A DNA stretch of 64,000 nucleotides from Halomonas sp. ALS9 (GTDB lineage: Bacteria > Pseudomonadota > Gammaproteobacteria > Pseudomonadales > Halomonadaceae): assembly GCF_001651035.1 (NCBI RefSeq), contig NZ_LXRG01000210.1, forward strand, positions 62,001-126,000, given 5' to 3'. How positions within the stretch are numbered: the stretch's first letter is position 1; the number at the start of each line of letters is the position of its first letter. This document shows positions 1 to 8,949 of the stretch, piece after piece. Both the position numbers and the translations under genes were made by a program. Under the pieces are notes generated by a model. The model was not told the origin of the DNA and searched no databases. It worked only from the letters and a program-made list of their open reading frames with translations.

Positions 1-89
1 CGCTAGCTGCTCAAATTTCCCTGTGCCGTACGATAAGCTCTTTGAGTGTAGTTGGCTTTGGCAAAAGATCGTGTCTAAAACCCTCATAC

Positions 90-956
90 TTAATGAGTGA
101 CATAACTCAAATGCTGAGTAAGTCGCTGAATGAGCTGTCCGCTGTGGCGCCAAAAATGCCAATAAAGTGGCACCGCTAAAGAGTGGCCGGGAGCAACACT
201 GGTTAATTGACCGCTTGCCATTAATTCGCCGACCTGTAGCTGGGGCATCATGCCATAGCCGATACCGGCCGCGGCTAAGCGCACAAACCCTTCTGAAGAA
301 GGGCAAAGGTGGTAAGGAAAGCGGCCATGGTAACCGCACTGGGCGAGAAACTGGTGCTGCAACTGATCATGGGGGCCGAAGACAATGGCAGGTGCCTGTT
401 GAAAAGCTTCATCGTTGGGCCCTTCCGGGAAGTGGCGCGCCACATAATCGGGTGAGGCGAGTGGGTGGTAGTGCATTTCGCCTAGCGCCACACAGCGTGC
501 CCCGGCAATCGGCTGTGGAGTGGCGCATAGGCAGGCGGCTACATCGCCATCGCGCAAGCGCTTAAGGCCGACATCCTGGTCTTCAATTACTAGATCCAGC
601 AGTACCCCCTCCTGCTGGCAGATATGTGCGACGGCCTGAGCCCACCAGGTGACCAGGCTATCTGCATTGATCGCGATACGCAGGCGCGGTGCTTGATCAT
701 CCAGCGTGGGTAGGGAGCCCCGCAGGTCTCGCTCTAATAGCTGCACTTGCTGGTAGTGGGTCAGCAGCCGCTGGCCCGCAGGCGTGGGGGCTAAGTGCGG
801 GTGGCGAACCAGCACTGGCTGGCCCAGGCGAACTTCCAGCGCTTTGATGCGCTGGGAGACGGCCGACTGCGAAAGCCCCAGCATATCGCCTGCGCGCTCG
901 AAACCAGCGCATTCCACCACTGTCGCTAAGGCGTGAAGTAGTTTGTAATCCAGCAT
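90..956 (-). CDS. argP: LysR-family regulator, ArgP (IciA) type
   Basis: Transcription regulator with an N-terminal winged helix-turn-helix (residues about 5-65, including the GLSQSAVSQRIKALE stretch) and a LysR substrate-binding domain. The helix-turn-helix and the NADSL..W and SSE.FV stretches resemble E. coli ArgP, which controls the arginine/lysine exporter and binds lysine. I chose ATG at 956 because it gives the usual length near 288 aa; an upstream in-frame start at 1001 would add 15 atypical residues. The divergent neighbour is an imelysin operon rather than the usual argO/lysE, so its local target is uncertain. A LysR-type dyad lies between the two starts. Family assignment is firm; the exact orthologue is likely. 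Confidence 0.85.
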   Translation of the reverse strand: MLDYKLLHALATVVECAGFERAGDMLGLSQSAVSQRIKALEVRLGQPVLVRHPHLAPTPAGQRLLTHYQQVQLLERDLRGSLPTLDDQAPRLRIAINADSLVTWWAQAVAHICQQEGVLLDLVIEDQDVGLKRLRDGDVAACLCATPQPIAGARCVALGEMHYHPLASPDYVARHFPEGPNDEAFQQAPAIVFGPHDQLQHQFLAQCGYHGRFPYHLCPSSEGFVRLAAAGIGYGMMPQLQVGELMASGQLTSVAPGHSLAVPLYWHFWRHSGQLIQRLTQHLSYVTH

Positions 957-1034
957 GGCGGTGTTCCCATTCCATAGCAGCAAAAAAGTGACGTAAAACA
1001 AAAAAATGGCGATTAAACCCGGCGGTGCGATTAA

Positions 1035-1063
1035 TATGAGATTTAATGGGATTGAATCTCATA
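1035..1063. promoter_or_regulatory. Inverted repeat with LysR-type T-N11-A geometry
   Basis: A perfect 9-bp inverted repeat (TATGAGATT / AATCTCATA) is separated by 11 bases. The inner T and A are therefore exactly 11 bases apart, the arrangement of LysR-type recognition boxes. It lies between the divergent starts of the ArgP-like regulator (956) and the first imelysin gene (1188). The likeliest ligand is the adjacent LysR protein, acting on itself, the iron operon, or both. A partial further copy (TTGAGAT) follows near 1085. Confidence 0.55.
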
Positions 1064-1187
1064 GGCCAATGAATTACATTTCAACTTGAGATGTAACACC
1101 AACGCTAGCTAGATGCCTTAGCACTTTATTTTAGTTATTTGTGTATTTTAGCAGTTTCTGTAACGCCATAGCCCAAAGGACACTATC

Positions 1188-2483
1188 ATGCCCGCCATCA
1201 TGCTCCGTCGCCCTCTTGCTGGCATCGTTGCGCTTAGCGCGCTGATGCCTTTCGCCGTATTTACTGCCAACACTGCTGCTGCCGACACCGTTAGCGCCGA
1301 TGCCGTGGTGACCCACTACGCCGACTTGGCGCATGCCAATTACGCCGATGCACTCAACGCCGCCGAGGTGTTGAACGAGCGCATCGACGAATTGCTGGCC
1401 AATCCCACTACCGAGACCCTGAACGCAGCCAAGCAAGCTTGGCTGCAGGCGAGGGTGCCTTATCAGCAGAGCGAAGTGTTTCGCTTCGGCAATGCCGTGG
1501 TAGACGATTGGGAAGGGCAGCTAAACGCCTGGCCCCTCGATGAAGGCATGATTGATTACGTCGAAGGCGATGACTACCAGCACGAGCTGGGCAACGAAGG
1601 CGCCACGGCCAATATCATTGCCAACGAGCAAATCAATGTTGGGGGCGAAAGCCTGGACGTCAGCGAGATTACCCCGCAACTTCTGGCCGATCTAAATGAA
1701 ATCGGTGGCTCGGAAGCCAACGTCGCTAGCGGCTATCATGCCATCGAATTTTTGCTCTGGGGCCAGGATCTGAACGGCTTTGAGGCAGGTAGCGGGGAGC
1801 GTCCGGTCAGCGATTACCAAACCGGCGATGACTGCACCCATGGCAACTGCGACCGTCGTCGCACGTACCTAGACGCGGTATCCGACCTGCTAGTCGACGA
1901 CCTGGAGTGGATGGTCGCCCAGTGGGCGCCGGATGCCGAGGGCAACTATCGCCAGGAGCTGTTGGCGGAAAGTGATCAGGAGGGCTTGCGCCGCATGCTG
2001 TTCGGTATGGGCTCGCTGTCCCTGGGGGAGCTTGCCGGTGAGCGCTTAAAGGTCGCTCTTGAAGCCAACTCTTTTGAGGATGAGCACGACTGCTTCAGCG
2101 ACAATACCCACAACTCCCATTACTACAACGGTCAGGGTATTCAAAATATTTACACCGGCACCTATCAGCGCCTTGATGGCAGCGTGGTAGAGGGGCCTTC
2201 AATGAAGGACTTGCTAACCCAGGAAGATGGCGAGCTTGCCGATACGCTTGCTCAGCAGCTCGACGCCACGATGGTGCGTCTTGACGCTATCAAGCAGGCG
2301 GCGGAAGCCGAGAGCTCGCCGATGGCCTTCGACATGATGATCGCGCCGGGCAATGAGCAAGGCAGCGAACTGATCAATGCGGCGATTCTCACTCTCGTTG
2401 CCCAAACGGGATCCATCGAACAGGCGGCTGGCAAGTTAGGGGTTACCTCCTTGCAGCCTGACGATGCTGGTCACCAGTTCTAG
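1188..2483 (+). CDS. Imelysin-family periplasmic iron-regulated protein
   Basis: Protein of 431 aa with an N-terminal signal peptide (hydrophobic stretch to about residue 32, ending ANTAAA). It then has an imelysin (peptidase M75-like/IrpA) fold. The family motif GxHxxE is intact as GYHAIE at about residue 182, followed by FLLWGQD. Imelysins are envelope proteins tied to iron acquisition; the motif is thought to bind metal, while peptidase activity is doubtful. An AAAGGA Shine-Dalgarno ends 6 bases before the ATG. It heads a co-directional set with a di-heme protein, a second imelysin and a DUF1513 protein, a conserved arrangement in Pseudomonas-like bacteria. A hairpin follows the stop and may lower downstream expression. 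Confidence 0.88.
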   Translation: MPAIMLRRPLAGIVALSALMPFAVFTANTAAADTVSADAVVTHYADLAHANYADALNAAEVLNERIDELLANPTTETLNAAKQAWLQARVPYQQSEVFRFGNAVVDDWEGQLNAWPLDEGMIDYVEGDDYQHELGNEGATANIIANEQINVGGESLDVSEITPQLLADLNEIGGSEANVASGYHAIEFLLWGQDLNGFEAGSGERPVSDYQTGDDCTHGNCDRRRTYLDAVSDLLVDDLEWMVAQWAPDAEGNYRQELLAESDQEGLRRMLFGMGSLSLGELAGERLKVALEANSFEDEHDCFSDNTHNSHYYNGQGIQNIYTGTYQRLDGSVVEGPSMKDLLTQEDGELADTLAQQLDATMVRLDAIKQAAEAESSPMAFDMMIAPGNEQGSELINAAILTLVAQTGSIEQAAGKLGVTSLQPDDAGHQF

Positions 2484-2504
2484 GATCAACTGGCGTTGCA
2501 ATGT

Positions 2505-2542
2505 AAGCCGCCGGCAGCATCGCTGTCGTGCGGCTTTTGCTT
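2505..2542 (+). terminator. Hairpin with T-rich tail between imelysin and di-heme genes
   Basis: AAGCCGC at 2505-2511 pairs with GCGGCTT at 2530-2536. A smaller inner GCAG/CTG pairing is possible, and a T-rich tail (TTGCTTT) follows. It looks like an intrinsic terminator or attenuator 22 bases after the first imelysin stop. Since the next gene starts at about 2579 in the same direction, partial read-through would make the first protein more abundant than the other three. Confidence 0.55.
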
Positions 2543-2578
2543 TCCTGACAAGCGATTAGGTACACAAGGTAGAGCGTG

Positions 2579-4003
2579 ATGAGTCACTGTAGGCGTATTG
2601 TCTATCCCTGCCGTTATATTCGAGTCGGCTTTTTTACGATGCTGCTGGCAGCGCCGCTATATGCCAGTGAGTCACCGCCCATTCAAACGACGCCCATGAG
2701 CGGCGGCGATGGCTCGGTGGAGCAGTTCGACCACAACGCCTATTCGCTGCCGTTGGGTAATATGTCGATGACCAAGCGGCTGGATTTCAGCGTCGGCAAT
2801 AGCTTCTTCCGTAACCCCTGGGTGGCGGCCCCCGCCAGCACCGAGGCCCGCGACGGCCTGGGCCCGCTATTCAATACCAATAGCTGTCAGGGCTGTCACA
2901 TAAAAGATGGCCGGGGACATCCTCCGACGGGCGATGAAAACCCTATCGCGCTCTTTCTGCGTCTCTCGCTGCCTTCCAGCCAAGCGGAGCCTGAGGTTCT
3001 GGAACAACGCGGTGCGCTTCCCGTGCCCAACTACGGCTTGCAGCTACAAACGGCGGCGATATCTGGCGCGCAGCCAGAGGCCAAAATGCTGATCGAGTAT
3101 CGCCCGCGGGAAGTGACGTTTGCCGATGGCTCTAGCGTTACCTTGCAGGAGCCGCTGTACTCGATTGCCGAACCCGCCTATGGCGAGTTGCCCGAGAATC
3201 TGCAGACCTCGCCGCGGCTGGCGCCGCCGATGATTGGCCTGGGGTTGCTGGAGGCGATTCCCGAAGCCGATCTGCTGGCCGCCGCCGATCCTGACGACGC
3301 CGATGGCGACGGCATTTCCGGCCGCGCCAATCGGGTTTGGGATCTGCGCACTGGCAGCACCGTCATGGGGCGCTTCGGCTGGAAAGCCGGCGAGCCCAGC
3401 ATTGAACAGCAAGGCCTGCACGCCTTTGCTGGCGATATGGGGCTAACCTCCAGTTTGGTGCCGCACACTGACTGCACAGAGAGCCAGGGCTGTGATGATT
3501 TTCCCAATGGCGGAACGCCTGAAGTCAGCGATGACGTAGCTGACTTCGTGACCTTCTACGCCTCCAGCCTTGCGGTGCCGATGCGCCGAAATATGGATGA
3601 CCCAGCGGTGAAACAGGGAGCTGAGCGATTTAATGCGCTCGGCTGCGCCAGCTGTCATACGCCTCGTCATCGTACTGCGGCGAATGCCGACCGCCCGGCG
3701 CTAGCGGATCAGATAATATGGCCCTATAGCGACCTGTTGCTGCACGATATGGGCGACGCCCTGGCCGACCAGCGCAGCGAGTTTAAGGCCGATGGCCGCG
3801 AATGGCGCACCCCGCCGCTGTGGGGGATTGGTTTGGCACACACGGTTAACCCTCGGGCAGGTTTTCTTCACGATGGCCGAGCTCGCACCTTGGAAGAGGC
3901 GATTCTCTGGCACGGCGGCGAGGCGGAAGAGGCCACTCAGGGCTATCGCGACTTGCCCGAAGACCAGCGCGCTGAACTTATCCGTTTTCTTGAATCCCTA
4001 TAA
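2579..4003 (+). CDS. Di-heme oxidoreductase family protein (DUF1111)
   Basis: Secreted c-type cytochrome of about 474 aa. The signal peptide spans the first ~28 residues (ending PLYAS). Two CxxCH haem-attachment motifs are visible: SCQGCH near residue 104 and GCASCH near residue 357. The spacing and the DADGDGISGR segment are typical of the DUF1111 putative thiol oxidoreductase/peroxidase family. A GTG at 2576 precedes the ATG at 2579 directly; AAGG lies about 9 bases upstream of the ATG. It is sandwiched between two imelysin genes, suggesting a redox step in periplasmic iron handling, but the substrate is unknown. Confidence 0.87.
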   Translation: MSHCRRIVYPCRYIRVGFFTMLLAAPLYASESPPIQTTPMSGGDGSVEQFDHNAYSLPLGNMSMTKRLDFSVGNSFFRNPWVAAPASTEARDGLGPLFNTNSCQGCHIKDGRGHPPTGDENPIALFLRLSLPSSQAEPEVLEQRGALPVPNYGLQLQTAAISGAQPEAKMLIEYRPREVTFADGSSVTLQEPLYSIAEPAYGELPENLQTSPRLAPPMIGLGLLEAIPEADLLAAADPDDADGDGISGRANRVWDLRTGSTVMGRFGWKAGEPSIEQQGLHAFAGDMGLTSSLVPHTDCTESQGCDDFPNGGTPEVSDDVADFVTFYASSLAVPMRRNMDDPAVKQGAERFNALGCASCHTPRHRTAANADRPALADQIIWPYSDLLLHDMGDALADQRSEFKADGREWRTPPLWGIGLAHTVNPRAGFLHDGRARTLEEAILWHGGEAEEATQGYRDLPEDQRAELIRFLESL

Positions 4004-4047
4004 GGGGTTGTTGAATTGTTGAAAGGCTTGATCGCCAAGGAGTTTAT

Positions 4048-5073
4048 GTGATCGCATCTTTTCGCCGCTTGGGGTTGCTGGCCTTTACGCTCCTGGCTGC
4101 ACCGCTCTCTTTTGCTGCGGATGCTCCCGCGCCGCGGGATATCTGGCACGGCGCAGTGGAGCTACAGTATGCTGAGCTGAGTGCCGCCTCCGTGCGCTTA
4201 GAGACTAGCGCTGCACGTTTCTGTCAGGGCCCCGACGCAGCACTCAGGCAGCGTTTAGAAAATGACTGGCTGAGCGCTTACCAGGCCTGGCAGGCGGTGC
4301 GCTTTATCCAGTTTGGCCCGGTTGAGCAGAACAGCCGGGGCTGGCAGCTGCAGTTCTGGCCGGATCGCAAAAACCTGGTAGGCCGCAAGGTGAACGGATG
4401 GTTAAAAGCAGCCGACGCGCCGGATGCCGAGGCGATTGCTGGTGACAGTGTGGCGATCCAGGGCTTTCCAGCCCTTGAGTACCTACTTTATGACGAGGCC
4501 ATGGACGAACAGGCCCTTAGTGATCCAGCCGCCTGCGATTTGATGCAGGCCATCACGACGCATATCGCGGATACCACCAGTGCGCTGCATCGCGACTGGC
4601 AGGCCTTTGGCGAGCACTATCTTGATACCTCTGACTACACCGAAGCCACCCTGGCCAGCGCCATCCAGGCCCTTGAACTGCTTGAGGATAAGCGCCTTGG
4701 TGAACCCATGGGCCTCAAAGGCGCCCCCGCCAACGGCTATCTGGCGGAAGCCTGGCGTAGTGGGCAGACGGTTCGTTTAGTAGAGAGCAGCCTGGAGGGG
4801 CTGCGTACCGGCTTCCTGCCCGGCCTCACGGCACTGCTTCGCGAGGCCGACGCGCTGCCCCTCGCCGAGGCGTTTCGTGATCAGCTCGATAAGGCGCTCA
4901 CCCAAGCTAGCGAGCTGCCGCCGGGCTTGGTGCCTGCTCTGGGCGACGAAGCGGCGTTTCGCGGCCTGCAGTCGCTTTACCTTGATATCAGCCAGCTGCG
5001 CCACCTGCTAGGTAACGAGATCGCAGGCGAACTGGGACTGGTGCGCGGCTTTAATTCCAGCGACGGAGATTAA
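4048..5073 (+). CDS. Second imelysin-family protein (motif variant)
   Basis: Protein of 341 aa with a signal peptide (MIASFRRLGLLAFTLL.., cleavage near SFA-AD) and imelysin-like helical content. The start is GTG at 4048; the overlapping ATG at 4046 runs straight into a stop. AAGG lies 9 bases upstream. At the position of the family GxHxxE motif this copy has GFPALE, so the histidine is replaced by proline while the glutamate is kept. It follows the di-heme gene by 44 bases and ends 3 bases before the DUF1513 gene, so the three are very probably co-transcribed. The substitution suggests a different metal or partner role from the first imelysin. Confidence 0.83.
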   Translation: MIASFRRLGLLAFTLLAAPLSFAADAPAPRDIWHGAVELQYAELSAASVRLETSAARFCQGPDAALRQRLENDWLSAYQAWQAVRFIQFGPVEQNSRGWQLQFWPDRKNLVGRKVNGWLKAADAPDAEAIAGDSVAIQGFPALEYLLYDEAMDEQALSDPAACDLMQAITTHIADTTSALHRDWQAFGEHYLDTSDYTEATLASAIQALELLEDKRLGEPMGLKGAPANGYLAEAWRSGQTVRLVESSLEGLRTGFLPGLTALLREADALPLAEAFRDQLDKALTQASELPPGLVPALGDEAAFRGLQSLYLDISQLRHLLGNEIAGELGLVRGFNSSDGD

Positions 5074-5076
5074 GCC

Positions 5077-6165
5077 ATGCAGCGGCGGCAAGTACTCAAG
5101 GTGGGCCTGGGCAGCGTCGCCATGGCGCTGACGCCGCTGAGTTGGGCGCTGCCCGCCCGTGAGGAGGTGGACTGGCTGTTTAGCGCGGTGGATGATCCCA
5201 GCGGCGGGCATTTCATCGCCGGTGTGGCACTGGATGGCCAGGCCCGCTTTATGATCGAGGTGCCCGAGCGCTGCCACGGCGGTTGTTTGCGGCCCGCTTC
5301 CCGCGAGGCGGTATTGTTTGCCCGCCGCCCCGGCACGCGGATGCACGTGATCGATGGCAACAGCCGCCAACTCGCCCACACCATTGCGGCCGGGGAGGGC
5401 TATCACTTCTACGGCCATGGCGTGTTCGACTTGAATGGACGCTACCTGTATGTCACCGCCAACCGTCTGGCGGATAGCGCCGGGCTAGTGCGGGTTTACG
5501 ACGCTGCCAACGACTATGTCCATGTGCGCGACATGCCGCTTGAGGGTATTGGGCCCCATGAGCTTCGGCTGATGCCGGATGGTGACACCCTGGTGATTGG
5601 CTTGGGCGGTATCCAGACTCATCCTGACTACGGCCGGGTAAAGCTTAATCTGGACACCATGGCCCCGGCGCTGCTGCTGATGGATCGCCACAGCGGCGAG
5701 ATCCAGGCCCGTCACGAACCTTCGCATCACCAGCTAAGCTGCCGTCATCTTGATGTGGCGGCGGACGGTACGGTGATCGCGGGCTACCAGTTTGAAGGCC
5801 CCGAGTGGGAGTCCCACCCGCTGATCTGCCGCCTGGATGCCGACGGGCACTTTTCTGAACTGTCGCTGCCCGAGAGCGTCACCGCCAGCCTGCACCATTA
5901 CACCGCCAGCGTGGCGTTTAGCCGTGTTTCGGCCAGCGTTCTGGTGACCGCCCCGCGCGGCAATCGAGTGCTGCTGCTGGATGCGGAGAAAGGCCGTCTG
6001 AACGCCAACCTGGAATTACCCGACGCCGCCGGTGCCCGCTGCGATGGTAACGGCGGCTTTCTGGTCTCCTCCGGCCAGGGCGGGCTCTACCGTGTCACGC
6101 CTGACACGGCAGCGCCCGAACTGCTCGCCAGCCTGGAACTCAGCTGGGATAACCATCTGACCTGA
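5077..6165 (+). CDS. DUF1513 periplasmic protein
   Basis: Protein of 362 aa beginning MQRRQVLKVGLGSVAMAL, a Tat-like twin-arginine signal. The body has beta-propeller-like repeats (HVIDGNSRQLAHTI, GHGVFDLNGRYLYVTAN, GIGPHELRLMPDGDTLVIG), as expected for DUF1513. It begins 3 bases after the second imelysin stop. This is the usual fourth member of imelysin/di-heme operons, where its function is not established. It may be a scaffold or metal-binding partner exported folded by the Tat system. Confidence 0.85.
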   Translation: MQRRQVLKVGLGSVAMALTPLSWALPAREEVDWLFSAVDDPSGGHFIAGVALDGQARFMIEVPERCHGGCLRPASREAVLFARRPGTRMHVIDGNSRQLAHTIAAGEGYHFYGHGVFDLNGRYLYVTANRLADSAGLVRVYDAANDYVHVRDMPLEGIGPHELRLMPDGDTLVIGLGGIQTHPDYGRVKLNLDTMAPALLLMDRHSGEIQARHEPSHHQLSCRHLDVAADGTVIAGYQFEGPEWESHPLICRLDADGHFSELSLPESVTASLHHYTASVAFSRVSASVLVTAPRGNRVLLLDAEKGRLNANLELPDAAGARCDGNGGFLVSSGQGGLYRVTPDTAAPELLASLELSWDNHLT

Positions 6166-6281
6166 TAGCACGTAGCATCATGTTGATTAGCCATCTTGAT
6201 TAACCCTGTTGCATAACGCTTTCTTGGCAAGAGCTGCTGCTGATAGACTTCAGCGCCCTTTACAGGAAGGCTAGGAGCCCC

Positions 6282-7934
6282 ATGGAACTGCTGCGCTTAG
6301 TATTTCATCACTACCGTTGGCCCTTTTTAGGCGCCATTGCTTTAAGCCTATTGAGCGCTGGCTTAGGCGTTGGGGTGATTGCGTTTATCAATCAACGGCT
6401 TATTGAAGTAGGCAGTATGGCCGCGCTGCCGCAATTTCTAGGTCTGCTGGCGGTGCTACTGGCCGTTACGCTAAGTACGCAGTTGGCGCTGACCGTGCTG
6501 GGGCACCACTTTGTGTTTGACCTACGTTCGAGGCTGGTGAAGCGGATTCTCGACACCGATATTGAGCGCCTGGAGCAGCTGGGTAACGCCACGCTGCTGG
6601 CCAGCCTGTCCAGCGATGTGCGCAACATCACCATTGGTTTTGTGCGCCTGCCAGAGCTGATTCAGGGCGTAGTGCTGACGCTGGCTTCGGTGGCCTACTT
6701 GGCTTGGCTTTCACCGCAAATGGTGGTGATCACTGTGCTGTGGATCGCGTTCACCATGGGCGTGGGGTGGGTGCTGGTGTCGCGGGTGTATCGCCACTTT
6801 CGCTTGGTGCGTGAAAGTGAAGACAGCCTGTATAAAGATTTCCAGGCCGCCATAGAAGGGCGCAAAGAGCTGGCGCTGAACCGCGACCGTGCCCGGCGTT
6901 TCTATGATGAGCGCTATACCGCCAATGCCCGCGACTATCGTCACCACATTATCCGCGCTGATACCTATCATTTAAGCGCTAATAACTGGTCTAACATTAT
7001 GATGTTGGGCGCCATCGGCGTGGTGTTTTTCCTCTCTAATGGGTTGGGTTGGGCCAATACCACGGTAGCCTCAACGTTTGCGCTGACGCTGCTGTTCCTG
7101 CGCACGCCGCTGATTCAGGCGGTGGGCGCCTGGCCAACCTTAATTAGTGCTCAAGTGGCCTTTGATAAATTGAGCAGCCTGGAGCTAGCCGAGTATCAGC
7201 CAAGCTTTGCCGTCGACGATACACTGGCCGGTTGGCAGCGCCTTGAGCTGGCGGAGGTCACCTACCACTATCCAGATACTGCCCAAGGCGAAGGGTTCCA
7301 GGTAGGGCCGCTTAATATGACCCTAGAGCGCGGTGAGCAGGTGTTTCTGATCGGCGGTAACGGCAGCGGTAAGTCGACTCTGGCTAGATTGCTTTCCGGT
7401 TTATACCGCCCCCAAAGCGGTACTATCAAGATTGATGGGCAGGTGGTTACTGCTGATCAGTGGGAAGCATTCCGCGCACGCTTTGCCAGCGTGTTTACCG
7501 ATTTCCACCAGTTTGATCAGACCATGGGTCCTGACGGGCTGCCCGCTGATCCGCAGGTTGTCGATACTTGGCTTGAACGGCTGCAGATGCAGCACAAACT
7601 GCAATGGGAGGGAGATCGCGTTATCAACACCCAGCTCTCCCAAGGCCAGCGTAAACGTTTGGCGCTGCTGCTGGCGATTGCCGAAAAGCGCGATATCTTA
7701 CTGCTCGACGAGTGGGCGGCGGATCAAGACCCGCAGTTCCGGCGGCTGTTCTACCGCGAGCTGTTACCGCACCTAAAGGAGATGGGCAAAACCGTGTTCG
7801 CTATTAGTCATGACGACAGCTACTTCGTCCACGCAGACCGGTTGCTGGAGATGTCGAAGGGGCAGTTAAGCGAGCTGACGGGCGAGCAGCGTGCGCGCGC
7901 GAGTGAAGATGCTGTCGCGCAAATAAATATCTAA
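6282..7934 (+). CDS. PvdE/SyrD-type cyclic peptide exporter, copy 1
   Basis: Half-size ABC exporter of 550 aa with about six N-terminal membrane segments (residues ~1-300) and a C-terminal ATPase. Visible motifs are Walker [10 protein letters not shown], the family signature LSQGQRKR and Walker [13 protein letters not shown], followed by ISHDD. This combination marks the cyclic peptide export family (PvdE, SyrD) that moves peptide siderophores or lipopeptides across the inner membrane. AGGAAGG upstream and ATG at 6282 define the start. It is very similar to the gene at 61088 and less so to that at 54546. It faces fhuF convergently with 6 bases between stops. The cargo is presumably a siderophore, but which copy serves the locus product is unknown. 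Confidence 0.88.
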   Translation: MELLRLVFHHYRWPFLGAIALSLLSAGLGVGVIAFINQRLIEVGSMAALPQFLGLLAVLLAVTLSTQLALTVLGHHFVFDLRSRLVKRILDTDIERLEQLGNATLLASLSSDVRNITIGFVRLPELIQGVVLTLASVAYLAWLSPQMVVITVLWIAFTMGVGWVLVSRVYRHFRLVRESEDSLYKDFQAAIEGRKELALNRDRARRFYDERYTANARDYRHHIIRADTYHLSANNWSNIMMLGAIGVVFFLSNGLGWANTTVASTFALTLLFLRTPLIQAVGAWPTLISAQVAFDKLSSLELAEYQPSFAVDDTLAGWQRLELAEVTYHYPDTAQGEGFQVGPLNMTLERGEQVFLIGGNGSGKSTLARLLSGLYRPQSGTIKIDGQVVTADQWEAFRARFASVFTDFHQFDQTMGPDGLPADPQVVDTWLERLQMQHKLQWEGDRVINTQLSQGQRKRLALLLAIAEKRDILLLDEWAADQDPQFRRLFYRELLPHLKEMGKTVFAISHDDSYFVHADRLLEMSKGQLSELTGEQRARASEDAVAQINI

Positions 7935-7940
7935 ACCGCT

Positions 7941-8729
7941 TTAACGGGCGGCCTGTCTGGCGCGTTTACGCGCTTCCAGGTCGCAGCCCTCTAGCGGGCA
8001 GGTGCCGCAGACATCAAACTCATCCAGTAAATAGCGCAGGCAGCAGAGCTTGCGCACCCGCTTAACTTCCTCACCACCCTTAGGTGTAAAGTAACGCACC
8101 GGCTGAAACAGCGGATTGCGCTTGTCGTTGGGCAGGGTGCGTGCTTCCAGCAGCGCCTTGGCCGCCTCAAATGCTTGCCGATTAGCCAGCGGGTGTTCGC
8201 CCAGCGCGTTGACGTAAAAGTCTAGGTAACCACCGGCATTGCTCCAGAACACCCGCTGGGCGGCGCCGGAAATGGCTGCTAACTGCTCAATCAACGGTGC
8301 CCAGTGCCGTTCAATCAGGGTGGTAAAACGCTCAAACGGGTCGTAGGTGGTTAGCGGCGTGCCTTCGTGGGGCAGCCACAACCGCGAGGTAGCGCCCTTA
8401 TCGTTAAAGATAACCTGCATATCGTCTAGCCCCACCGGCAGGTCACGGTTAAGCAGTAGGTTAGCGGTCAGCGTAGGGACGGTAAGAGCGCTGAAGTGCC
8501 ACTTCGACCATAGAGATACCACTGCCCGCGGGTCACCACCTGGGTACTGTTCAGCGAAGCGGGCGAGATCTTCTTTGAGCCAATCGGTATCCCTCCAACG
8601 GGCTGTTTTGAACGCTTCTAGCGGGGGCGTGCCGCCAATCAAGGGCGGCGTAAAGTTCGCTAGCGGCCCCGTGTAGCAGGCGGCCAACGAAGGCTCGAAC
8701 AGTTGCGGCTGACGTAGCGCGTTGGGCAT
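7941..8729 (-). CDS. fhuF: Siderophore-iron reductase FhuF
   Basis: Protein of 262 aa. The C-terminus carries the FhuF iron-sulfur motif: CC about 33 residues from the end, then C-x2-C and a further C (LCCLRYLLDEFDVCGTCPL). In FhuF the four-cysteine C-C-x10-C-x2-C set binds an atypical 2Fe-2S cluster that reduces ferric hydroxamates in the cytoplasm. GGAGA precedes the ATG. The gene is divergent from a TonB receptor that starts at 8950; both can share the Fur-like box near 8810. Its presence fits release of iron from a hydroxamate-containing siderophore. Confidence 0.9.
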   Translation of the reverse strand: MPNALRQPQLFEPSLAACYTGPLANFTPPLIGGTPPLEAFKTARWRDTDWLKEDLARFAEQYPGGDPRAVVSLWSKWHFSALTVPTLTANLLLNRDLPVGLDDMQVIFNDKGATSRLWLPHEGTPLTTYDPFERFTTLIERHWAPLIEQLAAISGAAQRVFWSNAGGYLDFYVNALGEHPLANRQAFEAAKALLEARTLPNDKRNPLFQPVRYFTPKGGEEVKRVRKLCCLRYLLDEFDVCGTCPLEGCDLEARKRARQAAR

Positions 8730-8808
8730 CGCGGGTCTCCATCACAGGGCTTTATCACAGTGCTGTCACACAAGGCGCTGGGGATATAAGGCTGAAGCCA
8801 TCATAAAC

Positions 8809-8827
8809 GATAATGCATATCACTAAA
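8809..8827. promoter_or_regulatory. Fur-box-like site between fhuF and TonB receptor
   Basis: GATAATGCATATCACTAAA in the divergent intergenic region resembles the hexamer-repeat Fur consensus (GATAATGATAATCATTATC). A second AT-rich match (AATGCAAATGATTCT) lies near 8861. Either could repress both genes when iron is plentiful. Identified by eye only. Confidence 0.5.
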
Positions 8828-8949
8828 ATAGTTATATGTGTTTGAACGCGTCGTTATGCTAAATGCAAATGATTCTGCTTTGATGTAGAGTTTATCTTCT
8901 CATTGCGTCATTCATCTACTGCCTGCTCTTATTAAAATAGGAACTCCCC

